From assembly GCA_004014935.1 (NCBI GenBank), contig CP025323.1, positions 2,743,001 through 2,807,000 of the forward strand: 64,000 bases of DNA, written 5' to 3'. The notes beneath the pieces are model-generated. The model saw only the letters and a program-made list of their open reading frames with translations, did not search any database and had not been told where the DNA came from. The translations under genes were made by a program, and so were the position numbers. This stretch comes from Saccharomycopsis malanga (Eukaryota; Ascomycota; Saccharomycetes; Ascoideales; Saccharomycopsidaceae). Positions 48,901 through 57,384 of this stretch are shown here, one piece after another; the stretch's first letter is position 1; the number at the start of each line of letters is the position of its first letter.

Positions 48901-50151
48901 GCTAATGCTGCTGTTTCTGATGCCAGTATTGAAAAGTTCAAAGACATTCGTGAGTTTGATCCTTTGAAAAATGACGCATTAGTCACCATCAAGACTGGAA
49001 ACACTGAACAGCAAATTTCAAAAAACTACATTGTGGCTAATAGAGACAAGTTGATAGATGACGTGTTGATCAAAAGCGATGACGTGCCTGCTTTCTATAA
49101 GTATATGAAATCACGTATCCACATTTACTTAAAACCAAAACAGGTCGAAGGTTCCTATGCTGCCATCTGCGACCCTGACGCTTTGAGTACCAAAAAAGTG
49201 CTCGATTTCCAGTTCTGGGTCGGTCCACAAACGACATACATGGACATTGCAGAGGCTCTCGGAGCCAAATTGGACATTGACCCTAATGTGATCAGACTAT
49301 TTATTGTTGCGTACAATGATTCAGGAAGCATTCCATTAAAAAAACGCTACTCTGTCGGATTAATCATCGGGAAAAGCTTCAATTTTAACAGCACCTTGAC
49401 ATTGGAGTACGAGATATTAAACATCACTTTAGACGAGTTGGAAAACTTGAAATTGGTCAAGATCAGCTGGTTACCGTCTGGTGTTTTGCATGAACATTCT
49501 CTCGAGTTCTTGCTTGATAAAAACTCCACCATAAATGATCTTTTGGACAAGTTTGTTGACAAGTTGACTAAAAACCACGAAAAGGTCCTGGCCAAGGACA
49601 AGCTTCTTGTCTGGAGAACGGCACAGAACAGAATCTTGAAGACTTACACTCCTCAAGACTCTGTTGCCGGGTTTCCAAGCAAAAGCGTTGTGTACATCCG
49701 GCCTTTGAGTGAGGACGAAGAAGCAGATTTCAACGATTTGCTTTACAACGCTCCAGGCGTCAGCACTGATGACCCATCTAACGCAATCGATGCCATGGAA
49801 AACGCAAAGGAAAAGAACTTGAATCGTCACATTGTTGAAGTCATTCAGTTCTCTAAAGACCCAAGCAGACCACACGGCATCCCTTTCCATTTCGTGGTTA
49901 TCAAAGACGAAACTTTTGCTGACACCAAGAAACGATTGCAGGCTAAAATGTCCTTGGGAGTCAAGGAGTTCAGCAAAGTCCAAATAGGTTTGATTAACAA
50001 AGTCACCAACCGAGACGTCAGATATTGTAACAAGGATGAAGTCGTCTTGTTTGATGAACTTACCACTGATGATGCCATCTTCCTAGATCTTCCAGACAGA
50101 ACACCACATCGCTCTAGTTATGGAAACGGTGCCATTGTCATCAAGAATTGA
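45997..50151 (+). CDS. UBP15: Ubp15 ubiquitin-specific protease (USP7 family)
   Basis: A 1384-aa deubiquitinase with the USP7 layout. An acidic N-terminus (DDSNEEDEDEEDEIEDVEQ) is followed by a MATH/TRAF domain at about 125-285 (HFTWQIPSFDTLTEQKYTSS, FTCGGVQFHILLFPLGN, WGFASFIEIAQL, LNITAYVKVIQD). The USP catalytic domain spans about 295-620: GIKNQGATCYLNSLLQSYYF with Cys304, DVQELNRILMDRLE, LPNVLHLQLKRFDYDF and HSGDISSGHYYAMIKPD with His547. The long C-terminal part corresponds to the ubiquitin-like repeats of USP7. S. cerevisiae Ubp15 has 1230 aa. Ubp15 acts in S-phase entry and in peroxisomal Pex5 deubiquitination. ATG 45997 is the first in frame. Confidence 0.96.
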   Translation: MSGHDTFKKDYAQEPQSIDRLEFPDKLENQYEVIDLDSDIPRPNAIEEDIELISDDSNEEDEDEEDEIEDVEQYEEADVQPSSSNHAVVDDRIAGADKFHPATDHSYWLSRLAPIDPEYPVKESTHFTWQIPSFDTLTEQKYTSSNFTCGGVQFHILLFPLGNDSNSLALYLAPEPPTKRDPETGKDVAVDPDWYVCAQFGLMISNPDDANVRYFNQSSHRFNAEEPDWGFASFIEIAQLSTKSQVTPTNPKGNGFLNKEHRLNITAYVKVIQDTTGVLWHNFNNYDSKKETGFTGIKNQGATCYLNSLLQSYYFTRVFRKSVFQIPSEVNSGSNFTLALQRLFYYLQVNHDGVDTNELTRSFGWDAADSFTQHDVQELNRILMDRLEAKMKGTVVEDSLNKTFVGKMKSFIKCVNVDYESSRLEDFWDIQLNVKNLKNLNESFENYIAKEMLDGENKYDAGSYGLQDAEKGVVFEDLPNVLHLQLKRFDYDFMYDTLVKINDRHEFPEFIDLKPYLDKTNTAVMDQDWEYELYAVLIHSGDISSGHYYAMIKPDKDSGWFRFDDDKVLRVTRNEVFEDNYGHNRLPNSVLQKFTRAQYNEYQMKRHTSAYMLVYFRKSKLDEVLCDFDSSRDIPKHIRDTIEKERQEAIRKQKELEELHLYLKVHLYGGNSWFSYQGFDLGVNRLNGGLVNGKWNGHIYESPGELAVLENTNFSKQKEFTGSSNPPKLLKVLRQTPIKELYQDIVNTHLQLADPQTESKYIRLWILAHRKNETTRPDVPLGYSDAAKSDAWDISNIPQNITVEQVHERFSAKKNYGLYLWVEDTRNDLGNIYRFSKEHTSTLLPEIPRNFLQFPKLFNAIHELVNTKPESDNIFKPISINNSSAEILIFIKYFDIANQTLTGLSHLVVPKNSQIASIVPILNHIMGFSPDTSLALYEEIKPTTIELVKQSNNFMMSELQTGDILVFSANAAVSDASIEKFKDIREFDPLKNDALVTIKTGNTEQQISKNYIVANRDKLIDDVLIKSDDVPAFYKYMKSRIHIYLKPKQVEGSYAAICDPDALSTKKVLDFQFWVGPQTTYMDIAEALGAKLDIDPNVIRLFIVAYNDSGSIPLKKRYSVGLIIGKSFNFNSTLTLEYEILNITLDELENLKLVKISWLPSGVLHEHSLEFLLDKNSTINDLLDKFVDKLTKNHEKVLAKDKLLVWRTAQNRILKTYTPQDSVAGFPSKSVVYIRPLSEDEEADFNDLLYNAPGVSTDDPSNAIDAMENAKEKNLNRHIVEVIQFSKDPSRPHGIPFHFVVIKDETFADTKKRLQAKMSLGVKEFSKVQIGLINKVTNRDVRYCNKDEVVLFDELTTDDAIFLDLPDRTPHRSSYGNGAIVIKN

Positions 50152-50189
50152 TTTCTTACAATTGATTTTTAATATTGCCTATATCTATT

Positions 50190-50370
50190 TCTTTCTATAT
50201 GTTCTGAACATATGAGCATTTGCGTGCTCAATGTCTTTTTCTATATTTATACAGTCGTTTATCAGGCACATGTCTTTTTCTATAAAACATCTTCCTATAT
50301 GTTCATTACACGGGCTTTTGTCATTTTCTATACAGCTGTTTTCATTGTACGCGCCTGTTTTTTCCATATT
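50190..50370. repeat. Degenerate tandem repeat in the UBP15 3' region
   Basis: The word TTTCTATA recurs about every 40-50 bp: CTTTCTATATGTTC (50191), GTCTTTTTCTATA (50233), GTCTTTTTCTATA (50272), CTTCCTATATGTTC (50291) and GTCATTTTCTATA (50320). A 15-bp palindrome, TATGTTCTGAACATA, lies at 50198-50212. The repeats produce an open 60-codon frame on the minus strand with IEND/IEKD echoes that is not thought to be a gene. Confidence 0.7.
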
Positions 50371-51563
50371 TGAATAGAAAAATATATTTGCTAATAATAT
50401 ATTACGTTAGAATTAATAAGCTGTTTAAATTAACATACGAAGGTAAATGTAAGAACACGTTCAAAGGTTACCCAGAGTTAGACATGTATAGATGTTTTCG
50501 TAGCCATCACACAAGACTTGTTTATCAAACAACAATACAAGATATGCAAATTCAACTTCAATAAGATAATCATATTTTTAAATTCAGTACAAAAGATTCA
50601 AAAAAACATAGCAAAGCTATGCGTTCTGTCAGGACATCCAACCAGCAAATCAATAATTACCAATGTGGTTCTACAAACTGGTCAAATAATGAAACAACGA
50701 GCTTCTCCATTTTCTAAAATGCACCATACTTGTATACTCTCTAACTCTTTCCATATCGACTAGCTATTACATTCTGCTTTTTGAACATACCATACATCTA
50801 CAAAAAACACGCATTACAATATAAACCGTTAATGCGAGCCCTACATCTAAGATGCTCACAGTTGCCAAAATATTTAATAATTAAAAAATATTGCCTTACA
50901 AATACTGTTATAACGGCTATGTAAAGGTTTGCTCTTAAACCAAGGGTACACCACACCGTATTATGTTAATGGGATTTTTTGCCTTTTGCACGTGACATTT
51001 CCATGCATAAATAGTCATAGTATGGATAGACTTAGGGTGGTATTTTTGACTTTGAAAGGTCCAACCAATTTGGTTATATTAAAAAGCTTTGAGATGCCTT
51101 TTTATCCGTATTCATATATAAATGCCCCTATTACAATCTGTAGAATGCTTAAGTCTTCTTTTTGAGCTACCGTCATACAATCGGAGAAGTGACACCCTTT
51201 TGACAGGAGGACGGATCCTGAAAAAGGCCACTATTTGAGGCGTTGCCAGATACGTACAATTTAGGTGCTACTGTTTTCTAACAGGATAAAACTGTCTCTC
51301 CCTTAAACAGGAAGATTGCAGGCTTTGATTTCACTCTGATAGAATGCAGTTGGAAAGGTTGTTTTTTATTTTTCAGATTGGCTGAGGGTTATTTATCTAG
51401 TGGCTATAAAGGATTGATGACAGTTTGCAAAGCAATTGAACTCTAGGACCTAAATTTGACAGTGTTGTTAGCCTAGAAACTAATAGTTGGCCATCTTAGG
51501 TTTTAAATCATAGTCTGAAAACAAATCGTAAAAGAATTGACTACAAAATACCCAAACCCCAAC
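50371..51563. other. Spacer and STE4 promoter side
   Basis: 1.2 kb AT-rich, no supported gene. Frames of 64-81 codons at 50370-51165 show no domain or codon bias. A canonical pheromone-response element (TGAAACA) was not noticed close to the STE4 start. Confidence 0.45.
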
Positions 51564-52943
51564 ATGACCACTACGACTATTGCTGCTAGATATGAGATTC
51601 CCACAGTATCTCCTAGCGCGGCGCTCAGAAAACGGCTTGAGATTGCAATACAAGAGCGCGACCTCCTTGAAAACCAGATCCGGCGGAAACTAGAGACTTT
51701 GAAAGATACCAATCTTCTCAAGTTGACACGGACAATTCTGGCTATCGAAAAGTTGAACATACAAAAGATTCATGAGCTCAAGGCACACACCTGGCCCGTT
51801 AAGGCAATTGCCTGGTCCAAGGACTCAGACCACATTGTATCAGTAGCAGATGACAACAACTTGATTGTCTGGAATTCCAAGACAAAGTTGAAAGAGTACT
51901 TTGAGCCGTTGCAGAGCGAGGACGAATATGTATTTGCTTGCGACATGTCACCAGACAATTCCTTAATTCTGTGCGGCGGCCTCAACAACCATGTTTCCGT
52001 ATTCAGAGTAAGCAATAACAACTCTGTTAGCGCCTCCTACGGGGAGAAGACAATAAAGTCTGGTAATTTGGCTTACGGACAGGCGCCTATCCAGTTGGAA
52101 ACCCGGTTTACTCCTTCTATTGTATGTCGTTTCAAAGGCCATGACGACTGTATCACCGGTACCAAGTTTATTAATAATTCAGAAATCGTTTCGTCCTCTA
52201 ACGACCGCCGCTGTATCTTGTGGGACATCAATAAAGGAACAAAAAGTCGCATTTTTGGTGAACATTTGTCTGATGTCACCAGTATAAGTCTTGCTCCAAG
52301 TGAAACATATAATCCCAATTTGTTTCTTACATCTTCTGCCTCTGAATCCATTGTGAGGCTTTTTGATCTTCGTGAACACTCCAATGGAGGCCTAGTGGAG
52401 CATTTTGGCCCTGTAGGCGATGACGCAACTGTAGTAGAATTCTCTCCAAGTGGTAAAGCCTTTGCCGTAGGCACCAAGGAGTCGGTTATCTCATTATATG
52501 ATATTCGTGCTGGTAGTATCAAACTCGAAGAGTACATCTTGCCAATCAGTAGCCAGGCCCAACAACAGCTCAGCGAGTGCCATTCGCCTACAAGTACAAG
52601 ATTCGAGTCTAAAAATGCTAATAATTTTGCCAATTTCAGCACCGAATTTGGTGACTCTTTGATCTCCGATAGAGTGAGTAGTTCAGGACAAAGTGCCAGT
52701 AGAAGAGCTAGTTATGCAGCTATGTATGTCGATGGTGTTGAAAGCCTTAGTTTCTCCAATTCAGGAAGAATTTTATTCTGCTGCACTCAAGATATGGGCT
52801 GTTTTGCATTTGATGTCTTAAAAGGGAAAAAAATTCAAGACTTGGATAATTATTCTTCCGCAGTAGAAGTCAGTCCTGATGGATATACTGTTCTAACTGC
52901 CTCAAATCCCTCCAACAATATGGACTTGTGGACTTTTGTATAA
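51564..52943 (+). CDS. STE4: Ste4, G protein beta subunit of the pheromone pathway
   Basis: A 459-aa WD40 propeller. An N-terminal coiled coil that would bind the gamma subunit (about 10-55: ALRKRLEIAIQERDLLENQI) is followed by seven blades starting HELKAHTWPVKAIAWSKDSD. Recognisable repeats include HIVSVADDNNLIVWNSKTK, FACDMSPDNSLILCGGLNNH, FKGHDDCITGTKFINNSEIV, SSSNDRRCILWDINKG and LTSSASESIVRLFDLRE. A Ser/Gln/Asn-rich insert of about 50 residues (about 330-385, including SSGQSASRRASYAAMY) lies between the last two blades; S. cerevisiae Ste4 has its phosphorylated insert in a similar place. Together with a Gpa1-type alpha and Ste18-type gamma it signals to the mating MAP kinase cascade. ATG 51564 is the first ATG in frame. 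An in-frame CTG at 51969 lies where Gbeta proteins have Ala or Ser. Confidence 0.9.
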   Translation: MTTTTIAARYEIPTVSPSAALRKRLEIAIQERDLLENQIRRKLETLKDTNLLKLTRTILAIEKLNIQKIHELKAHTWPVKAIAWSKDSDHIVSVADDNNLIVWNSKTKLKEYFEPLQSEDEYVFACDMSPDNSLILCGGLNNHVSVFRVSNNNSVSASYGEKTIKSGNLAYGQAPIQLETRFTPSIVCRFKGHDDCITGTKFINNSEIVSSSNDRRCILWDINKGTKSRIFGEHLSDVTSISLAPSETYNPNLFLTSSASESIVRLFDLREHSNGGLVEHFGPVGDDATVVEFSPSGKAFAVGTKESVISLYDIRAGSIKLEEYILPISSQAQQQLSECHSPTSTRFESKNANNFANFSTEFGDSLISDRVSSSGQSASRRASYAAMYVDGVESLSFSNSGRILFCCTQDMGCFAFDVLKGKKIQDLDNYSSAVEVSPDGYTVLTASNPSNNMDLWTFV

Positions 52944-53781
52944 TCTATTGTTGATTTATTGTTCTAGTGTTAGTTCCTTGCACCTCTAAAATGTTGTTTG
53001 ATGTTTTCGCCCAAATGCCATTCTAAATGTTTTCAAAAGTTATTTCTTTAGATTTTCTTAGTTTTGTTGTTTGGACTTCAACTGCTGCTTTTGTTGAGTT
53101 TTGCATCTGCTGTTGAGCTAAATTTTCTTTAGACTTAAGCAGAATTCTATTGGTGCTTTTAAGTAGATTAAATTAGTATACCGAATTCTACACTGTATTT
53201 CAGTATATTATACTTCAAATATTTGACCAGTTATTCTTCAATTTTCCTTGTTTTCAATACGACAAAGCAAATAATTTATTGAAATAAAAAACAGAGCTGT
53301 TAAATAGTATCCAAAAATGAGATACTGTTTGTAAGAGAGAAGGAAGTTTAATAAGTAGAAAAAAAGAGGTAAAAGTTTGTCAAGAAAATTAAGAGAGAAT
53401 TGAGATAATAAGACAGTCGATAGATTGTAAGTGTATGTTTTCAATTTTCACTTTCATGTTTTCGTATTTTATAAATTATTCTGTTGTTTTTGCCACCATT
53501 GCTTCAAAAGTCAATAATGATTTTTCAAAGTTGAACTTTCTCCAGTCAAGCTGTCAGATCTAAAATTAACTAAAATCTTGGTTAACTCCTGCTATCCAAC
53601 ACTTTGACTCACTATTTTACTGCATATAAACTACCATTACTCAATTTGAATTCAAATTGTACAAAATTGTATGGTTTACTTGTTACTGTTACATATATTC
53701 CTAGCGCGTGCCTCATGGCATACATTAATAAAAAAGCGGTTGATAAAAATGATAAAAATGTTGATGTTAGATGTCAAATAA
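52944..53781. other. Convergent 3' spacer, STE4 and TAF14
   Basis: 838 bp, AT-rich with T-rich tracts. No gene or repeat recognised. Confidence 0.5.
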
Positions 53782-54622
53782 TTAATCAATGTTGGAGTTC
53801 TTTTTGACATAGTCCCATAAACTCTTAAGCAAAGCATCAGGGAATGTGTACAAATCCATAGTAAACTCGCCCTCTTCGACATCATTTTTAACGTTCATGT
53901 CTGGGGTTCTGTTATCTGTGACCATTTGAACAACAGTCAACAAGTTGTCTTCTGTCAACTTTGTAAGACCATATGCCAATTTTTCAAGATCAATAGTTCC
54001 CTTAATGGAACTCAAGCTTCCCGTGGCAGTGGTCTTTGGTTTTTTGGCTTTGTTCTCAACACCAGTACTCTTCCGTTTGTCACCAGTGGAACCAACAGAA
54101 GCTGTACTAAGTGCAGGGCTATCGAGAGCAGGGGTGTTTGCACTTGAACTATCAAAAGATGGAACAGGGCCAGTTTCTAGCAAGAGTCTTGCCAAGTTTG
54201 GTTTATTTGTAGGGATACTGATCTGATGATCGGTTACATACTTGTTTTCTCTGAAGTTTAAATCATGATTAATTTTTCTCTCACCGCCGCCTACAAAGTG
54301 CAATGCAATGATCATATCGAATTCACCCCATCCCTGTTCCTCAATCTTGAAAGGTGGTTTCTTAATCACTCTAGTAGGGTTTTGAAATGTAGGATGCAAA
54401 TGATAGGTTACCTTATCGAAGATGTTAGCTGGAACAACTTTTCCTTTGGAATTAAGAAGAGCAATCTCAATAGACCAGCCACGCATAGGAAAGCCTTCTT
54501 GGACAGGTGGGATATCCTTAAGAATATTTTGAATAGTAGTTATTCTAACTGTTCTGGTAACCTGTGATTGTTAGTATTCTATTTGAAATGCGAACGTTAT
54601 GAATTTTACATACTTCAGACAT
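53782..54622 (-). CDS. TAF14: Taf14, YEATS-domain subunit of TFIID, TFIIF and chromatin remodellers
   Basis: Shared subunit of TFIID, TFIIF, SWI/SNF, INO80 and NuA3 that reads acylated histone H3. Spliced: exon 1 54622-54614 (ATG TCT GAA); intron 54613-54562 (52 nt; donor GTATGT, branch TACTAAC, acceptor CACAG); exon 2 54561-53782. This gives M-S-E-V-T-R-T-V-R-I-T-T-I-Q-N-I-L-K-D-I-P-P-V, the Taf14 N-terminus; S. cerevisiae TAF14 also has a 5' intron. The product is 262 aa. The YEATS domain (about 4-135) includes FPMRGWSIEIALLN, YHLHPTF and GWGEFDMIIALHF. A Ser/Ala-rich linker with a basic patch (STGVENKAKKPKTT) leads to the C-terminal ET domain (TFPDALLKSLWDYVKK). It is divergent from TFG2, which encodes a TFIIF partner of Taf14. 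Confidence 0.95.
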
Positions 54623-55477
54623 TGTAATTATTTATAGTTAATTATAATATTGGATCTAGTGAGATGTGTTTCCAGTACTTGTAATAATTCAACTATCAAT
54701 TTGCAGTTTTAACGCGGTACGAAAATTTCAAACCGCTAAAATTAGCTGTGATAAACTCAGATTTGAAAGATAACTTATAAAAGTTGCAAATATTCAGCAA
54801 CGCAAACACGGTGTGAATTGGTTTTATTTTGAGTAGAATAGTAGATAGCTAGTACAATATTGTAGTTCCACTTGAACGTGTTGCTTCCAACGTCTTGGTA
54901 CGCAATCAATTATATCCGGGCGTTCAACAGTTTTGAAAATACTGCTTTCGATTATCGTGCAATGTGAAAAGTTGATTGAATTTGCCCTTGATTTCAATGG
55001 TCGCGCCAAATTATATCAAGTTGTCTCTGGTTGTCTCAATTGTCTAGTTAATCTCTATCGTAACCTTTTATTAAGCCATTTTCCTGTTTTTTCGCAGAAT
55101 TTTCGACTTTTTCGTGGTGATATTTAGTTGCTATACTTAAGGGATGCCATGTGATGCCTCATACTTTATATACAATAGGTTAGCATTATCAGCCGTATAT
55201 CCTATCTTATAGATATGATGAATTGATTATTACCTTTAGCAACGGGATTTGTAAAGTTATGTCAAATGACTTTTGAAAAATATGGAAATTAGTAAAAAGT
55301 GATAAAGATGTTTAAATATAATCATACTACTTGTCATGCGTTTAAAAGATAATAAAAAAGGCATTTTTTGTAGGCGGTTTTGGAAATCAATCTGGTAATT
55401 TAATACGAGCGGTCTTTTAGAATTGATACTGTTGTTTGCTGGGAACAGAAAGTGTCAGACAAAGAAAAAACTTTAAT
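54623..55477. promoter_or_regulatory. Divergent promoter region of TAF14 and TFG2
   Basis: 855 bp between two genes whose products meet in TFIIF. No distinct conserved site was identified by eye, and no other gene seen. Confidence 0.45.
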
Positions 55478-56791
55478 ATGAGTGATGATGGCGGGACCCC
55501 ATCGCTGAAATCGGACTCGGCCGTTAAGAAAGAACTTACTGATTTCAATGAGATTTACAAGACTCAACCTCCAGATTCGGTGATCATTGACGGCAAGAAA
55601 GAGAATTTGAATCTAGATTTGACAAATGCATCGCGTCAAGTGTGGTTGGTGAAACTTCCACGGTTTCTTGCTGAAAAATGGAATAATATTGATGACATAT
55701 CAGGACGCGAAATTGGAAAGTTACGGATGAAAAAGAATTCGAATGATTTGAAATTCAAGCTTATATTGAACCATGTTATGGTAGATGGTGACAAGGAGGG
55801 CAGTGTGGGGTCTGACGATAGCGCAGATAATACTAAAGTGAAGGAAGAAGGAAAATCACTGGTTAAAAAAGAAAAAATCAAAACCGAAGATTCTTTGAAG
55901 TTTGAACAAGTAAAAATGGAAGATATTGGAACAAGCAACAGTATGATTCCCGATGAAAAGAGTGCCGAACAGAAAGTAGACTATTTTCAAGGATTGCCGC
56001 ACTCTTATGATTTGAGAGTTACCAACAAGGCTGTGAAAAATCAATACATTTTTAGCGAGCAAAATTTGGATAACTATGGCCGCAAACGTAAGAGAGATAC
56101 TGATGATATTGCTGATGCTAAGAATGGTAAGAATGTCAAAGGAAAAAAGATGTCACGTCAGAAATTTTGGCAGCAGCAGCAAAAGTTGGGCCCTATGCGG
56201 TTTGTGCCCTTTGTAAGATCTATTCCTAAAAAGGCTGCTCTAGTAGGAACCGTCTGTCATGAATGTCTGGTGACTCCTTGTACTTATGATCAAAACTACG
56301 CCAATGTGTTGCAGACCAGAAAGGAGAGGGTGTCGAAACGTCCAGATAAGCCAACGATTCAAGTTCTCAAAGAGAACAGTGGAATCATTCAAAGATTCAG
56401 TGCTCCTTCGCTTAAGGGCGATGATGATACATTTATCAAAGCAAACAAGGACAACAAAAATAAAGAGGGTAGAGCTATCAGAATGGAAAGAAAAGAGTTG
56501 TTGGATTTGTTATTCAAATTGTTTGATGAGTTTGATTATTGGAGTATGAAAGGTTTGAAAGAGCGTGTCAAACAGCCAGAAAGTTGGTTGAAGGAAAGCT
56601 TAGATAGCATTGCTATTTTGATCAAACGTGGTCCTTATGCCTCGAAATACTGTTTGAAACCAGAGTATAAGAAGTTGAAGGACGTGGAGAGAGCTGCCAA
56701 GTTGAAAGCCTTGGGTCTTGACCCTGTGCCAACGGAGGAAGAGAAGGATGAGGATGAGGACGAGGATGTTGAAATGGAGAATGTTGCCTAA
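55478..56791 (+). CDS. TFG2: Tfg2, TFIIF small subunit (RAP30)
   Basis: A 437-aa general transcription factor subunit that pairs with Tfg1 and binds RNA polymerase II. The N-terminal dimerisation region is clear (QVWLVKLPRFLAEKWNNID, GREIGKLRMKK). A charged linker with KEEGKSLVKKEKIKTED follows. Then come YDLRVTNKAVKNQYIFSEQ, TVCHECLVTPCTYDQNYANV and the C-terminal winged helix (MERKELLDLLFKLFDEFDYWSMKGLKERVKQPESWLKESL). The acidic tail is EEEKDEDEDEDVEME. Length is near S. cerevisiae Tfg2 (400 aa). ATG 55478 is the first in-frame ATG. CTG at 56267 falls where S. cerevisiae has Gln (HECQV). Confidence 0.95.
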   Translation: MSDDGGTPSLKSDSAVKKELTDFNEIYKTQPPDSVIIDGKKENLNLDLTNASRQVWLVKLPRFLAEKWNNIDDISGREIGKLRMKKNSNDLKFKLILNHVMVDGDKEGSVGSDDSADNTKVKEEGKSLVKKEKIKTEDSLKFEQVKMEDIGTSNSMIPDEKSAEQKVDYFQGLPHSYDLRVTNKAVKNQYIFSEQNLDNYGRKRKRDTDDIADAKNGKNVKGKKMSRQKFWQQQQKLGPMRFVPFVRSIPKKAALVGTVCHECLVTPCTYDQNYANVLQTRKERVSKRPDKPTIQVLKENSGIIQRFSAPSLKGDDDTFIKANKDNKNKEGRAIRMERKELLDLLFKLFDEFDYWSMKGLKERVKQPESWLKESLDSIAILIKRGPYASKYCLKPEYKKLKDVERAAKLKALGLDPVPTEEEKDEDEDEDVEMENVA

Positions 56792-56922
56792 AGTGGGCTG
56801 TTTTTTTTCATGGTTTATAGTTAATATATGATTTTGACTAATGAAAAAGAGGACTGTGTAGGATGTATTGTTGCTGTATAATAAGTTTTCTAAAGTGTTT
56901 TTATATTTATTACAATAAAGGC

Positions 56923-57240
56923 TAGACCGGTTGGCTCAATGGCTGGTACTGTTGGTGAAGGGCAAAAAAGACCCAACAGGAACACGGGTTCGATTCTTCA
57001 AACGAATACTCACTGCTTTTTACGATGCTGAACGTGAATTCAAAGCCAAGTGCAACTGTCTGAAACACGACCTAGACAAAAGTCCAGTGCTTACTTTCAA
57101 CCAATTGGGTGAAAAGATTATGATTTACAGGACATGATTGAATTTTCTCCACTGGGTTTTACCAAATCCCTTTAGAAATTGCGTGTAGAAACTGATATTT
57201 ACGGGACTTCGAATATAAGATGTTATTATTATTATTTGAA
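56923..57240 (+). mobile_element. Full-length tRNA-derived SINE with intact box A and box B
   Basis: Starts TAGACCGG; box A TGGCTCAATGG at 56932-56942 and box B GGTTCGATTCT at 56987-56997, with starts 55 nt apart. The body follows: ACTCACTGCTTTTTACGATG, CTGAACGTGAATTC, AAGTGCAACTGTCTGAAACA, CGACCTAGACAAAAGTC, GGGTGAAAAGATTATGA, TTTACCAAATCCCTTTAG. The end is CGAATATAAGATG followed by (TTA)n to 57237. Flanks share TAAAGGC (56916-56922 and 57245-57251), a possible 7-bp target-site duplication. It lies in the convergent spacer of TFG2 and the DUF4112 gene, so it does not interrupt a gene. Confidence 0.87.
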
Positions 57241-57384
57241 TCGTTAAAGGCGGAGCACAGGTTTTCTAGTGAAAAGTCTGTTAGTTATTATCAGAAGCTC
57301 TTATATTTTGGCAATCAGTAAACTTCATACTAGAAACACCAATAATAGATTTATTTACAAGATTTATACAAGATATAGTACGGT
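57241..57384. other. 3' region of the DUF4112 gene
   Basis: Short AT-rich flank between the SINE and the DUF4112 stop codon; nothing else seen. Confidence 0.4.

Noticed and set aside
50185-50367. A 60-codon minus-strand frame with repeated IEKD motifs
   Set aside because: It reflects the DNA repeat in the UBP15 3' region; no start context or family support.
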